From: Acanthaster planci
Taxonomy: Eukaryota; Echinodermata; Asteroidea; Valvatida; Acanthasteridae
Length of the DNA stretch: 10,359 nt
Direction: 5' to 3'
NCBI RefSeq assembly: GCF_001949145.1
Contig: NW_019091705.1
Coordinates: 95,819 to 106,177 of the forward strand
In this document: positions 1-8,032 of the stretch, in pieces
How the letters are laid out: each line of letters begins with the position of its first letter
Numbering within the stretch: position 1 is the stretch's first letter
Notes under the pieces: generated by a model
The model's database searches: none
The model's input: the letters and a program-made list of their open reading frames with translations, nothing else
What the model was told of the DNA's origin: nothing
Program-made: the position numbers and the translations under genes

Positions 1-846
1 GTTTTTAATCGTGGACGCGCAGCTTACCTTACTATCGAAGACGGAAATTTCAAATCATTTAACCATTAATGTTTTAGTCATTTAAAAAGTTGAGTCAGTG
101 AATTTTATCATACCTACCCACAGAAAGCAAGGTAAGCACTAAGATTTGGAGTGCAAAGAGATTTTATACAGCACATTTCCACTTGAATTGGAAAAAGGGG
201 GGGAACTTGATCTGGCATGTTGGTGTGATCATTATCTTACCGCAACAAAACCGCAAGTTGCATTCCCACTTACGCTTGATCCACCCTCTTGGGCGGAAAT
301 GTCGAGCCTGCGAGGTCACTGAGTTTGGTATTGCGCATGTGATAGCTTGCTAAGCGCGCTCTTTGGCAGTGTTAAATGCTGGGGCGGCATGCGTGTGACC
401 CTTGCAGTGTTTTGAACTTTTGAGTGTGGAGCTCTACTGACATGACGACCTTAAATCAGACCGAATGTTCAGCCTAGTACGTTATCTCTTCAAACTTTGC
501 TTCCTTTTTTGATACTCTGTTGCACGCTGCAGGCTGTACGCAAACATGTAATTAGTTTTTGATGGAAAGCAAGTGAAATTACACAAACGAATAAGGTTAA
601 GAAATGGATGAATGCACAACAAAAATTGTGAAAGGGCTAGGTAACATCGCGGCATCAATGCATCGCACATGTGCGGTGACACATTTTGCTAGCCCGTAGT
701 TCAGCAGTTGTTTATTGTGCATGCTGTGCATGTTAAAAATTTCACATGAACTACATGCCAAAAACCATATTTCTTTGTTAATCAGACCGCAAAAGTTTCA
801 CACCACTCATGCACGGACGGATGTTGACAGGTCAAATTGCGGCCAG

Positions 847-1069
847 ATCAGATCTACCTTTTGCATTCCCATCTGATCGTGATCTGCCGATTGCAGGATC
901 TGATCCACCAGTTGGGGGATCTGTATCCTACTCCAGAGGAGGATCCTGATCCACCTTATAATGGTTAGCATTCCCACTGCAAACAATTGCTGGATCTGAT
1001 CCACCAATTGGGGGATCTGATCCGGCAATTTGGCAAAAGGTGGATCAGATCCCCCAATTGGTGGATCAA
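847..1069. repeat. GATC-dense repeat block with 27-bp perfect inverted repeat
   Basis: The tetramer GATC occurs about 16 times in roughly 220 bp, mostly in the settings GGATCTGATCCACC and GGGGGATCTGATCC. A 28-bp unit at 896-923 recurs at 992-1019 with one mismatch, an offset of exactly 96 bp. The second copy is followed by its own inverted copy: 997-1023 and 1042-1068 are perfect reverse complements of 27 bp, separated by an 18-bp loop. The same unit is therefore present three times. A minus-strand open frame across this block only translates the repeat (recurring QIPQLVDQI) and is not treated as a gene. The repeat structure is read directly from the sequence. Its origin as part of a mobile element is inferred. 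Confidence 0.85.
954..979. repeat. 26-bp word shared exactly with 2402-2427 (copy 1)
   Basis: A 26-bp sequence beginning CCTTATAATGG and ending GCATTCCCACTG occurs here, inside the GATC-rich block, and again at 2402-2427 inside the pogo-type MITE, without a mismatch and in the same orientation. The shorter core GCATTCCCA also occurs at 260-268 and 863-871, so this word belongs to a small local family. Confidence 0.9.
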
Positions 1070-1564
1070 TTGGGAACGCGGTTTTAAGCACAAACTTATT
1101 GACCCTTTTTTTATAAACACAAACAAAACGGAACAAAACAAACAACAATTGTGAACGCCTTAATCATTGCAAAAACAAACTTGGGTTACAAACTGAACAA
1201 AGCGAGGGTGGCTTCTGGAGAGCCTTGAAGTAATCGTGATCATATGTCCCACACTGTTTAAAAACAAAATTTATCTCGAGAGACGCTGGGTGTTTACCGA
1301 CCCTGGGGTTTATTTATGCAACATTGGCCGAGAGAAATTAGAGTTAAACGAAACGAATGACTTGTTGTAAGAAATTTTTGATGGAACTGAGACACTATTA
1401 TCTGACTGTAATCCTCTTTGACTCTTTTGACCAAGCTTTAGAACAGCGTGGTTCCTGATGAGAAACGCAGTTGGTTGAAACGACATTTGAGAGACATGAA
1501 GTTGACTAAGTTGGTGTTAAAAACTAATCCTCTGGTGTCTTGATGTTTGTGTGATTAACTATTA

Positions 1565-1587
1565 AACTTGTAAGAAAGTTACAAGTT
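1565..1587. repeat. Short hairpin, 9-bp perfect stem
   Basis: AACTTGTAA (1565-1573) and TTACAAGTT (1579-1587) are perfect reverse complements around a 5-base loop. The stem word CTTGTAA is shared with the hairpin at 1642-1672, 77 bp downstream. Confidence 0.7.
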
Positions 1588-1641
1588 AAGTAATTGATAG
1601 CAATGCTGTAAATTTGTTAGCTTTTGTTGACCTTTATTCAG

Positions 1642-1672
1642 AATTTCTTGTAACACGTTATTACAAGAAATT
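1642..1672. repeat. Short hairpin, 12-bp perfect stem
   Basis: AATTTCTTGTAA (1642-1653) and TTACAAGAAATT (1661-1672) are perfect reverse complements around a 7-base loop. It could be a relic of a fold-back element or a chance AT-rich palindrome. No conserved RNA family is recognised. Confidence 0.75.
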
Positions 1673-2319
1673 TAAAACTAGCTGTTAAGTAAATGATAAC
1701 AATGTTGCAATATGTTCAACTAGTTATCAAGGTAGTTATTACACTCAACTTAACATATTATACCTATGAATACCTACGTTTTGTGATCAAATTAGAAATT
1801 TTGTGCCGGAAAATGTTATTATATAAAATGGAAAACCTCAAAACAATGTTAACTAGTAAATCTTGAACCCAAAATGGGGCTGTATCCTAGAATAATGTAT
1901 GTTTTGGAGCCGTGTCTGAAACAGAATAAGGAACAAGCTATGTTTCTTATTAGCTATGTATGAAGCTTTTGCACAGAGAAAAATATCTTAATGCAAATTT
2001 ATTAATTTTAACAACAGCCAGCAATGAGCAGATTTCCAGGTAAGGTGAGGTATCATGAACACTCTTTCAAATTGCAGGAATTTACAAAACAAGAATTGCC
2101 AAACAAATTGTATGTAACATGTTGCCTATAAAAAGATAATTTATATATTTAAAGTTTTTAAAAATATTGAAAATTACAACAAGGTCCGAAGAACATTAGA
2201 CAAATTGTACAGCTTAAAATCTGAATTTGTGTAAAAAGCTTGGCTATATGTTAATGTTATTGTAAAATGCAAGAAATCAACAGAAAACTGATGTGGGTAG
2301 TTGACTTCAATTGCCAATA

Positions 2320-2500
2320 CAGTCGAACCTCGTTAATGAGAGCACTGTTAATATGATACAATAAGATTCTACCTATAACAAGGGCATTTTTAAGTCCCAA
2401 TCCTTATAATGGTTAGCATTCCCACTGATGAGACAAGATTCCTGTTTGAATAAGGTAATTTGACAAGTCCGAAAGACCTCTTATTAGCGAGGTTCAACTG
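2320..2500. mobile_element. Pogo/Tigger-type MITE, 181 bp, flanked by TA
   Basis: The left end reads CAGTCGAACCTCGTTAAT and the right end, on the minus strand, reads CAGTTGAACCTCGCTAAT. About 21 bp of terminal inverted repeat is visible with three mismatches. The element is bounded by TA on both sides (2318-2319 and 2501-2502), the expected target duplication for the Tc1/mariner-pogo superfamily. CAGT(C/T)GAACCTCG termini are typical of pogo-like elements of invertebrates. The 181-bp interior has no coding capacity, so it would have needed a transposase supplied in trans. Its interior holds copy 2 of the 26-bp word also found at 954-979. Confidence 0.88.
2402..2427. repeat. 26-bp word shared exactly with 954-979 (copy 2)
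   Basis: An exact copy of the word at 954-979 lies in the middle of the pogo-type MITE, in the same orientation. The bases on either side differ from copy 1, so the identity stops abruptly at both ends. Confidence 0.9.
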
Positions 2501-3836
2501 TAGTAGGAGAAAATATAGCAAAATCAACAACTGTTTTTAATCTGAAAGAGAAAAAAAAAACACGGGGTATTTTAAAATCCACAATATACCAAAATATAAC
2601 ACGAAACAAAACAACAAATGCACACCAAATATCAAAACAATAGAAAACTAGTGTATACTCACTGGGTTGCCTACAAAGTGATTTATAAAATCCTGCAGAA
2701 AATAATTTCCTAAAAAAGGAGAAAGATTTGCCTTTGCTCATTTCATGTAATAATATGTTTCTGGGCTAAAAGTAATCCCCAAACCTGGTACAAACTGTTG
2801 GGGATGCGTAATGTGGACCACTGTTTGCTCGGTTTTCATGATGAGCTGTGTTTATTGAAGATTTTTTTGATGCTTGCTGGCTTAAAATTACCAAAATTTC
2901 GAACAAAGGGGAAAGGCAGGAGGTCAGCCTGTCACCTGATAGCTTGCTGCAAAGATCATGTGGTATTTATGGCAGGCTCTTCCACTTTTTTTATTAGGGG
3001 TTTCCAAATTTCTGTGCGTGCCAAAATTACAGACGTTTACCCTAATCCTTTGATAATCATGTTGAGCTTTGTAGACCTTTGGAATTTGGGCCCGCTTTGA
3101 TCCGTTACTTATCATTATATGAAATTATTTTATATGTAAGTGTACATACTTTTAGTTATGCTGAGATGTAAAATGATTGATCGGTTGCGTTTATTCTGTG
3201 TTTGTGTCAGTCATTGGCTGATCAGTCTAGATGCCTTGAATAAGTCTTTTGGGAGTTAAATTTGAATAAAATCTGGGACACTGTTGCTATAACTCGTGAT
3301 TTGGGGTGAGCTTTTCCTTAGTTACATAAAAGATGCCTTGCCTTAATACACTGTTTTCAATGGATAAGAAGAGCACAGAGGAACCAGTCCATTCCAGAGA
3401 TGGTGGTCACTATGCAAAAGCTTGCCCCGAATCATGAGGTATAGCAATAGTGTCTTTAGTCTGGGGAATTGATACGTTCATTTGCAATCAGATAACTCAG
3501 TGTATGAGATGTTATTCAAATTCAACTCACAAAAGGGTTCTTCTCATTTTCCAAAAAAACTGAGTTAAGCTGTCTGAACTCAGGGTTTTTTAGTACAGGT
3601 GATACCATGATTTTAACTTTTTTTAGCAACTGTATTGACATGGGATTTTATTTCTGTTTAGTGCCCAACCACAGCCATGAATGAACTATATGATTAACAT
3701 ATACAACCACAACAATACATGTACATGTAGCAGCTCAATATACTGCTCTGGAAATTTGAGTACAATAAATCATTTATTTTTACCCCATGGTATTAATATG
3801 ATAATAACCTTTTGACTTGTGTCTTTGCCTATATAG
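2501..3836 (+). other. Probable intron upstream of the DESI1-like exon
   Basis: The only credible coding segment nearby is the exon starting at 3837, so this stretch is most simply the intron before it. Open frames of 85-100 codons here (2484-2741 on minus, 2798-3100 on plus) have no recognisable domains and look like chance. I searched by eye for the expected preceding exon (a beta strand resembling KLYVYDLS) and did not find it. The exact 14-bp palindrome TACATGTACATGTA lies at 3716-3729. The end of the stretch (about 3805-3836) is pyrimidine-rich and finishes with TATAG, a good acceptor. Confidence 0.5.
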
Positions 3837-3928
3837 GAAAGCAGTTGGATGGAGTTTGGCATACTAGTGTTGTCATCTTTGGAAGAGAATACTTCTACGG
3901 TGGAGGAGGCATAGAAAGCTGTAAACCA
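3837..3928 (+). CDS. DESI1: Internal exon of a DESI1-like deSUMOylating isopeptidase (PPPDE domain)
   Basis: This 92-bp exon encodes (G)KQLDGVWHTSVVIFG followed by REYFYGGGGIESCKP. It aligns without gaps to the PPPDE domain of desumoylating isopeptidase 1, where the vertebrate protein has GKQLEGIWHTSIVV...FFFGSGGISSCPP. DeSI-1 is a cysteine isopeptidase of about 168 residues that removes SUMO from selected substrates. It uses a His-Cys dyad, and the His of WHT here is the family's catalytic His. The exon covers roughly residues 30-60 of such a protein. It is preceded by a pyrimidine-rich tract and AG (3835-3836) and followed by GTAAGA (3929-3934). The acceptor is in phase 1 (the Gly codon is split after its first G) and the donor is in phase 0. 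Lys replaces the first Pro of the usual SCPPG. I did not find the first exon or the exon bearing the catalytic Cys (HNCN motif) in the window, so the gene is partial here. The orthologue symbol is inferred from this one exon. Confidence 0.85.
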
Positions 3929-4294
3929 GTAAGACCATGTGGTTGAAGATATAAACCCTAACTGCCTGATTTGACTAAAGTTTTAACACCAGATTCCGCA
4001 AATATTTGATAGTAGTGGGAGAAACAGAATATTTCAAATCTGAATAGTCAGATGTTTAAAAGTGAATATTCAGGGTTGCACATGATGTGGTGGTGCATAG
4101 GTCATTTCATTTACATACATATGTACATGTATGGCTATTACAGCGTCTGTTATGCTGAAATTAGCAACTGCTGCATTCCAACTCTCTTTCCTGGATGAAA
4201 TATAGGGTACACAGAGAGGAATACCGGTAGGTTAATGATTCAACAAGTACATATCTCTGCGGTCATCAATATTATAAGTTCTAATTCCCAACAG

Positions 4295-4550
4295 GGTGCT
4301 GGATGATTTTGCTGTCAAAAACAAAAGACAAAACAAAAGTATGCGACTCTTCACCGTTTTCCAAAGCTACAGACTTAATGTAGCTTTGGATACAATATAT
4401 ACGGAGGAGCAAAATATCATTGAAGATAACCTCAAAAAGAACTGGTCAGAAATACACAAACTGTCCGGTGTTGGAAAGAGTTTGGGACTCTGTGAAGTCA
4501 TGTTTCCTTTCCGATCGGTTAGAGACCTGATGCTAATGTTGCAGGCCTAG
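4295..4550 (+). CDS. Unrecognised 84-codon terminal-exon-like ORF
   Basis: An open frame begins just after CAACAG (AG at 4293-4294) and reads to a TAG at 4548-4550. The in-frame stop upstream is at 4275-4277, before the acceptor, so the opening coincides with a possible 3' splice site. The predicted peptide is mixed and protein-like, with charged segments such as DDFAVKNKRQNKS, a helix-like TEEQNIIEDNLKKNWSEIHK and a C-terminal FPFRSVRDLMLMLQA. GVGKS is not a Walker A motif because the required upstream Gly is missing. I do not recognise the family. It lies 366 bp after the DESI1-like exon on the same strand but does not resemble any part of DeSI-1. It could be an alternative terminal exon, a retro-derived fragment, the 3' end of another gene, or chance. 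No AATAAA was seen shortly downstream. Confidence 0.3.
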
Positions 4551-4692
4551 GCCCTATTTTGCAATGTGTTTATTGGTAGACAAGTCTGCCTTATTCAAAT
4601 TTAACTCATGTTTCTGTTATTGCAAGGACAGGCACAGAAACATGGTTCAAGCCAGTAAGTACAGCTCTAAAGTGAATAAGAATGGAAAGAAA

Positions 4693-4841
4693 ATGGGCGC
4701 CATTTGAGCAAGTGATACGCCTGCGCAATGCACATTAATGCAAAGGCGCAGGCGCCGTGGCAGGCACATGCACCTGGTGAGCCTGCGCCTAAGCATTACC
4801 GTAAACTGCGCAGGCGTATCGCTTGCTCAAATGGTGCCCAT
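4693..4841. mobile_element. GC-rich nested fold-back element (MITE-like)
   Basis: Outer arms of 35 bp (4693-4727 and 4807-4841) are reverse complements with two mismatches. Inside them is a second pair of inverted repeats of 17 bp (4737-4753 and 4781-4797) with two adjacent mismatches. The whole 149 bp can therefore form a double-nested stem or cruciform. It is clearly GC-richer than its surroundings, with repeated GCGCAGGCG and GCCTGCGC words. No coding capacity is credible: the open frame across it is a by-product of the repeats. The termini begin ATGGGC and end GCCCAT. No clear target-site duplication was found, so the superfamily is unassigned. Confidence 0.8.
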
Positions 4842-6226
4842 GGTAATTACACCTTTTGGGCAGAGTTATCCATCTTGCCCCTTTGGCGCTATCGGTCTTT
4901 GCTTTTGACCTTGAATTCTTCTGTTGGTTTCCATCAGCATTGTACTGTGACCTCTAATGAAACACTAACTGTACATTGTAATTTGCCCCATCTTGTTCAT
5001 GGTACACAACGAACAAGCATTGCTGAGTGAATCAGTTAAATGCATTGTGCTTCAAAGTCTTCAAGCAGTCATTCTACATGTAATAGGTAGTCATACTGAA
5101 CAAAGTCTGTCTGTTTTTCTGGGCTGAATGCATCAATATCCATGAAAGAAATGTGATTTGGTATGAATTATATATTGAGTGGTTTATTGTGACATCTATC
5201 GGTATGTTCATACAATAGAAATCATCTTGGTCTTCATGCTTAAAACGTTACAAGACTTGTAATGCCATTAATTAAAAGGAAATGCAAATTTCCTTCAAAC
5301 ATCATAGAAAGAATTTACATAGAAGTTGATAAAAGAAACTGCATCGTGAGACTAAAAGAAATGATATAAAAAATATAATTGAAAGAGTTAGTGATTAAAA
5401 ATGTTATTAAAATACTTTTAGAAATGATGGTATTGACGGGTGCCATCAAGCATACTATATCCATTATTCCATTCCATTTGGATTGAATCATTTTCCATCA
5501 CAGATGACAGTATGTACAGAACGCAGTGATGTAGAGTATGCACGATCTTATGTGTAAAAGGCATTATTGCATGAGCCAAGGCGCACTTACAAGTACCCCA
5601 TTCATTTGTACGGCATTTACTGGTTCTACGTGTATATGACATCACACTTCAGTACTCTATACAACAAAAGCTGAACTGAAATCCCATACAGGTTGAAAGA
5701 CTTTCATTGTTATAACAAAGACCCTCCTCCCTGGAAATTGGTCAGGCACCCTGTACTAGCACGACATACATTGTAGCAATAGTCTGGTGGCGTGGCGTGC
5801 TTGACCTAAACACTGCTTATTAGGGGGTCTAGAAAAATACACTTTTTTCAAACGTGAGACTTCTTGCCAGCTGCAAAATACCCATAACAATGCCAGCAAG
5901 TATGGGTCCTTTAGGCAGTATGGCAATTTTCCTAGGGAAAACTGGATAAATATTTCAAAAAGAGTTTCAAATGTTGCATTGTTCAACAAAAATTGCATGT
6001 GATTTTGAATAGTTTTCTTTTATGACAATTCTGTTTTCTTTAAATTTGCTCATTTCAAATATTTTCTTTTCTGACAGACGAGATCTGTCATGATTGTTTC
6101 ACACACTTGCCAAATTGCTCGTCTGCTCATATAATTTGCAAGCTACTGACACACTGAAGGCTGCTGCACATGCGCGACAGCAGAAACTAAATTTCCATAC
6201 AGCCTATGGCAGTGAAACATACATGT
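4842..6226. other. Non-coding stretch, nothing recognised
   Basis: Short open frames occur on both strands (for example 5418-5645 and 5756-5998 on minus), but none has a recognisable domain, splice context or protein-like pattern. A small hairpin at 5276-5295 (8-bp stem, 4-base loop) has the POU octamer ATGCAAAT at 5282-5289. The DESI1 exon with the catalytic Cys was looked for here and not seen. The rest is ordinary AT-rich sequence, probably intron or intergenic. Confidence 0.45.
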
Positions 6227-6675
6227 GTTGTAGATGGCCGCTGGTCAGTCCTTCAGGTTACTGTATATTTCTCCATGATTTTCTCCAGCTCATCAAAATA
6301 TCTGTCAACCGTTTCTTTAGAGATGGCTTTGGCTCTCATTAGCTCAAGTGATCAGGGTTTTTACACCTTGATTTCTGGCCAGCATGCCATGAAGTTGCGA
6401 AACCACTGCAGTGAGAAGGGCTTATCCACTTTCTTCCTTTTCTCAAGATGAACTGCAAAGTCGGCAGCAAGTGCTGTAACTTTTGTACAGGTATAGCTGT
6501 AGGAAAACATCAATTCAATGTGATTGATCAATGTTTGTTCCTCTTCCTAAGAAAACGGGTTCAGGACCGGACCTAGTTGTTTCCAGTAATAATTTTTCCG
6601 CTTTACTAGTCGGCATTCCCTGAAGTACAGCCTCATGTGCTTGATCATTGCATTTTTATTCCATCTGGCAGCATA
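6227..6675 (-). pseudogene. Decayed pogo/CENP-B-like transposase, N-terminal half
   Basis: Read on the minus strand, consecutive pieces match the start of pogo-type transposases. YAARWNKNAMIK (6675-6640) and HEAVLQGMPTSKA (6637-6599) form the Psq-type helix-turn-helix. RSGPEPVFLG follows (about 6574-6545). EEEQTLINHIELM (6546-6508) opens the CENP-B-type helix-turn-helix, which continues through DFAVHLEKRKKVDKPFSLQW and FRNFMACWPEIKV to about 6364. A linker with SKETVDRYFDELEKIMEKY follows, ending near an IYN (6235-6227) that normally precedes the DDE catalytic domain. Damage is plain: a frame change near 6638, another near 6546-6550, a TAA at 6363-6361, a TGA at 6354-6352 and a TGA at 6255-6253. 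The DDE domain is absent. The relic codes for DNA binding only and cannot yield a working protein. Domain identity is from family knowledge; the breaks are seen directly. Confidence 0.8.
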
Positions 6676-8032
6676 TGAGTTTTAAAAACAGTGGACAGCT
6701 CAAGTTTATCAGCTTACCCAGTTTGGGGTTAAAAGAGCAAAACAAAACAATGTTACCTTGATTTGAACAAGACCATAACATTTTTGTCACCAATACATGA
6801 ACTGCTGCCTGCCTTCAGAAGAATAAAACTTGCTCAAGCAGAGGATAGTTAAGTTTGTAATATTTGGTAATGGATTTGTGCTTTTGGTTCATTTGGAAAT
6901 CTGTTAAAAAGTGCATTACTGAAATATCCCCCTCCCCCCAAAAAAATTCAAATGATGAATTATTGAGTGTTATTCTCAACATCTTAAAGCCGGAGATAGC
7001 GGTGAGTACGAACATCACATCGAGCACACTAATCACAAATGATCTCACACAGTTTCGTGGTAAACGGGAATGAAATTTGGTTAGCAAAAAGACATGACAG
7101 CACGATAAAATTCCCAGAATGATTAGGTGGATTCTTCTAGAGCACAAGCCATACTTTCAAAAACATTTGGTTTAAAATTTTTCAAAATGATACTTAATTT
7201 TGAAAATGAGGTCAAAGGTCACAGATGTGTGTCAAAGGTCATCCTGAACCTTGATTCTCAAAGCCAAATCTTCACAACATCAATGAAAGAGCATGTTCTT
7301 TTGTTTATTTTGATACCAAATTTGCATATGTTTGATGAAAAATGAGACAGTTGTTTCATTTTTTTCTAAAAGGTTGAATTTTTAAGTGAAAACTGACCAT
7401 ATTTGTTGATCTCTGCCACAACCACAAGGAAGGGTAGATTCCACTAAAAACTGGCGTTTATTTTTTATTCATTGACATATGTACAAGTACAGCAATTTTA
7501 TGAAAAACTGAAGATCCAAGGTCAAAAGGCGTGTGGGTCTGACATGGAATGACCCATATGTACATGTAGGTTGGAGAGGGAACAAAATCAACTATGTGCA
7601 AACATGAGTCATTCTGAGGTGTTTATTGCATATTTATATATCATTCCAATCATGTTGTATTTTCATTTTCTTTTTCACAAGTACAAATTGTATTGTCATA
7701 CTTCTGTCTTGAATACTGTCCATTTATTGACCCAGAACGATCATGTGGCAGTGTGATATATCCGCATATACGTGTATCCTACTCACTGTGAGATATCTTT
7801 TTCTGCAGATAGTGTGTGTATACACATGCAGGCGAGACAGAAGAGCTGAATACTCCAGCGTCAATAGATGTTGTCTTTCAGATTAGAAAGTAGAAACCAG
7901 ACAGTCCTCGGTGTGGGTGTAAGTGTAAAATGAAGATATGAAATGTCAAAAAATTTTGAAAACAGTAAAAAATGATACTTATACCGTCCCAGCATCATCA
8001 ACATTCATAAATGCCCCCGGCGCGATGTGGTT
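6676..8032. other. Non-coding stretch with nuclear-receptor-like motifs
   Basis: No credible gene was seen. Frames of 61-110 codons on both strands (6815-7147 on minus; 6864-7073, 7127-7345 and 7571-7756 on plus) lack recognisable domains. The stretch holds a C-tract followed by an A-tract (about 6926-6946), the DR1-like pair at 7209-7241, a single half-site-like CCAAGGTCA at 7516-7524, and CATATGTACATGTA at 7555-7568, an exact copy of a 14-mer at 4118-4131. Confidence 0.45.
7209..7241 (+). promoter_or_regulatory. Two DR1-like nuclear receptor sites 20 bp apart
   Basis: AGGTCAAAGGTCA at 7209-7221 is a perfect DR1, two AGGTCA half-sites separated by one A. This is the arrangement bound by HNF4, RXR homodimers, PPAR-RXR and COUP-TF receptors in animals. 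A second copy at 7229-7241, GTGTCAAAGGTCA, keeps the spacing and the 3' half-site but is altered in the 5' half-site. Their starts are exactly 20 bp apart, about two helical turns. The motif is seen directly. Function is unproven: it could belong to a diverged repeat rather than an enhancer. Confidence 0.4.

Larger units (their letters stand above)
247..1085. repeat. Candidate non-autonomous element with imperfect inverted ends
   Basis: The two ends carry related words in opposite orientation and in the same order. On the left are AAAACCGC (247-254), ATTCCCA (262-268) and TTGATCCACC (276-285). On the right, read on the minus strand from 1085, are AAAACCGC, then TTCCCA, then TTGATCCACC. Spacing differs between the ends by several bases, so the pairing is gapped. 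The interior contains the GATC-rich block and no credible protein. Between about 300 and 840 there is only unassigned sequence, GC-richer than the rest of the window near 290-420. This could be a degraded DNA transposon, or unrelated repeats sharing a core. No target-site duplication was identified. Confidence 0.35.
1086..2319. other. AT-rich non-coding stretch
   Basis: No open frame with protein-like composition or recognisable similarity was seen on either strand. The stretch is rich in short A and T runs. It contains two clean hairpins (described separately) and a diverged repetition around 1580-1620 and 1680-1725, where the words TTAAGTAA and GATA(G/A)CAATG recur in order. A POU-type octamer ATGCAAAT is at 1991-1998. 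It is probably intron or intergenic DNA. Confidence 0.5.

Noticed and set aside
210-350. Open frame containing IWHVGVII, superficially like the WHT segment of DeSI-1
   Set aside because: The similarity stops after a few residues, there is no GGGI or SGGI strand after it, and the frame runs into the repeat at 247 onward.
807-1148. 113-codon open frame on minus with repeated QIPQLVDQI
   Set aside because: It is the translation of the GATC-rich inverted and direct repeats. The repetition exists at the DNA level on both strands, and the rest has no protein-like pattern.
2320-2345. GTCGAACC-like word as a tRNA B box
   Set aside because: There is no A box at the right distance, and the word is the terminal repeat of the pogo-type MITE, with an inverted partner at 2480-2500.
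3361-3432. Short frame MDKKSTEEPVHSRDGGHYAK followed by GAGGTATAG as a possible first exon of the DESI1-like gene
   Set aside because: It does not resemble the KLYVYDLS strand expected there, and the phase needed to join 3837 puts a stop just before the donor.
4627-4654. Possible 28-bp micro-exon between TTGCAAG and GTAAGTA
   Set aside because: Both splice signals look good, but the short coding content does not match DeSI-1 and an exon this small cannot be supported from sequence alone.
6815-7147. 110-codon minus frame with hydrophobic stretches, overlapped by a 69-codon plus frame
   Set aside because: Composition is what AT-rich DNA gives by chance, and no membrane-protein family or splice context is recognisable.
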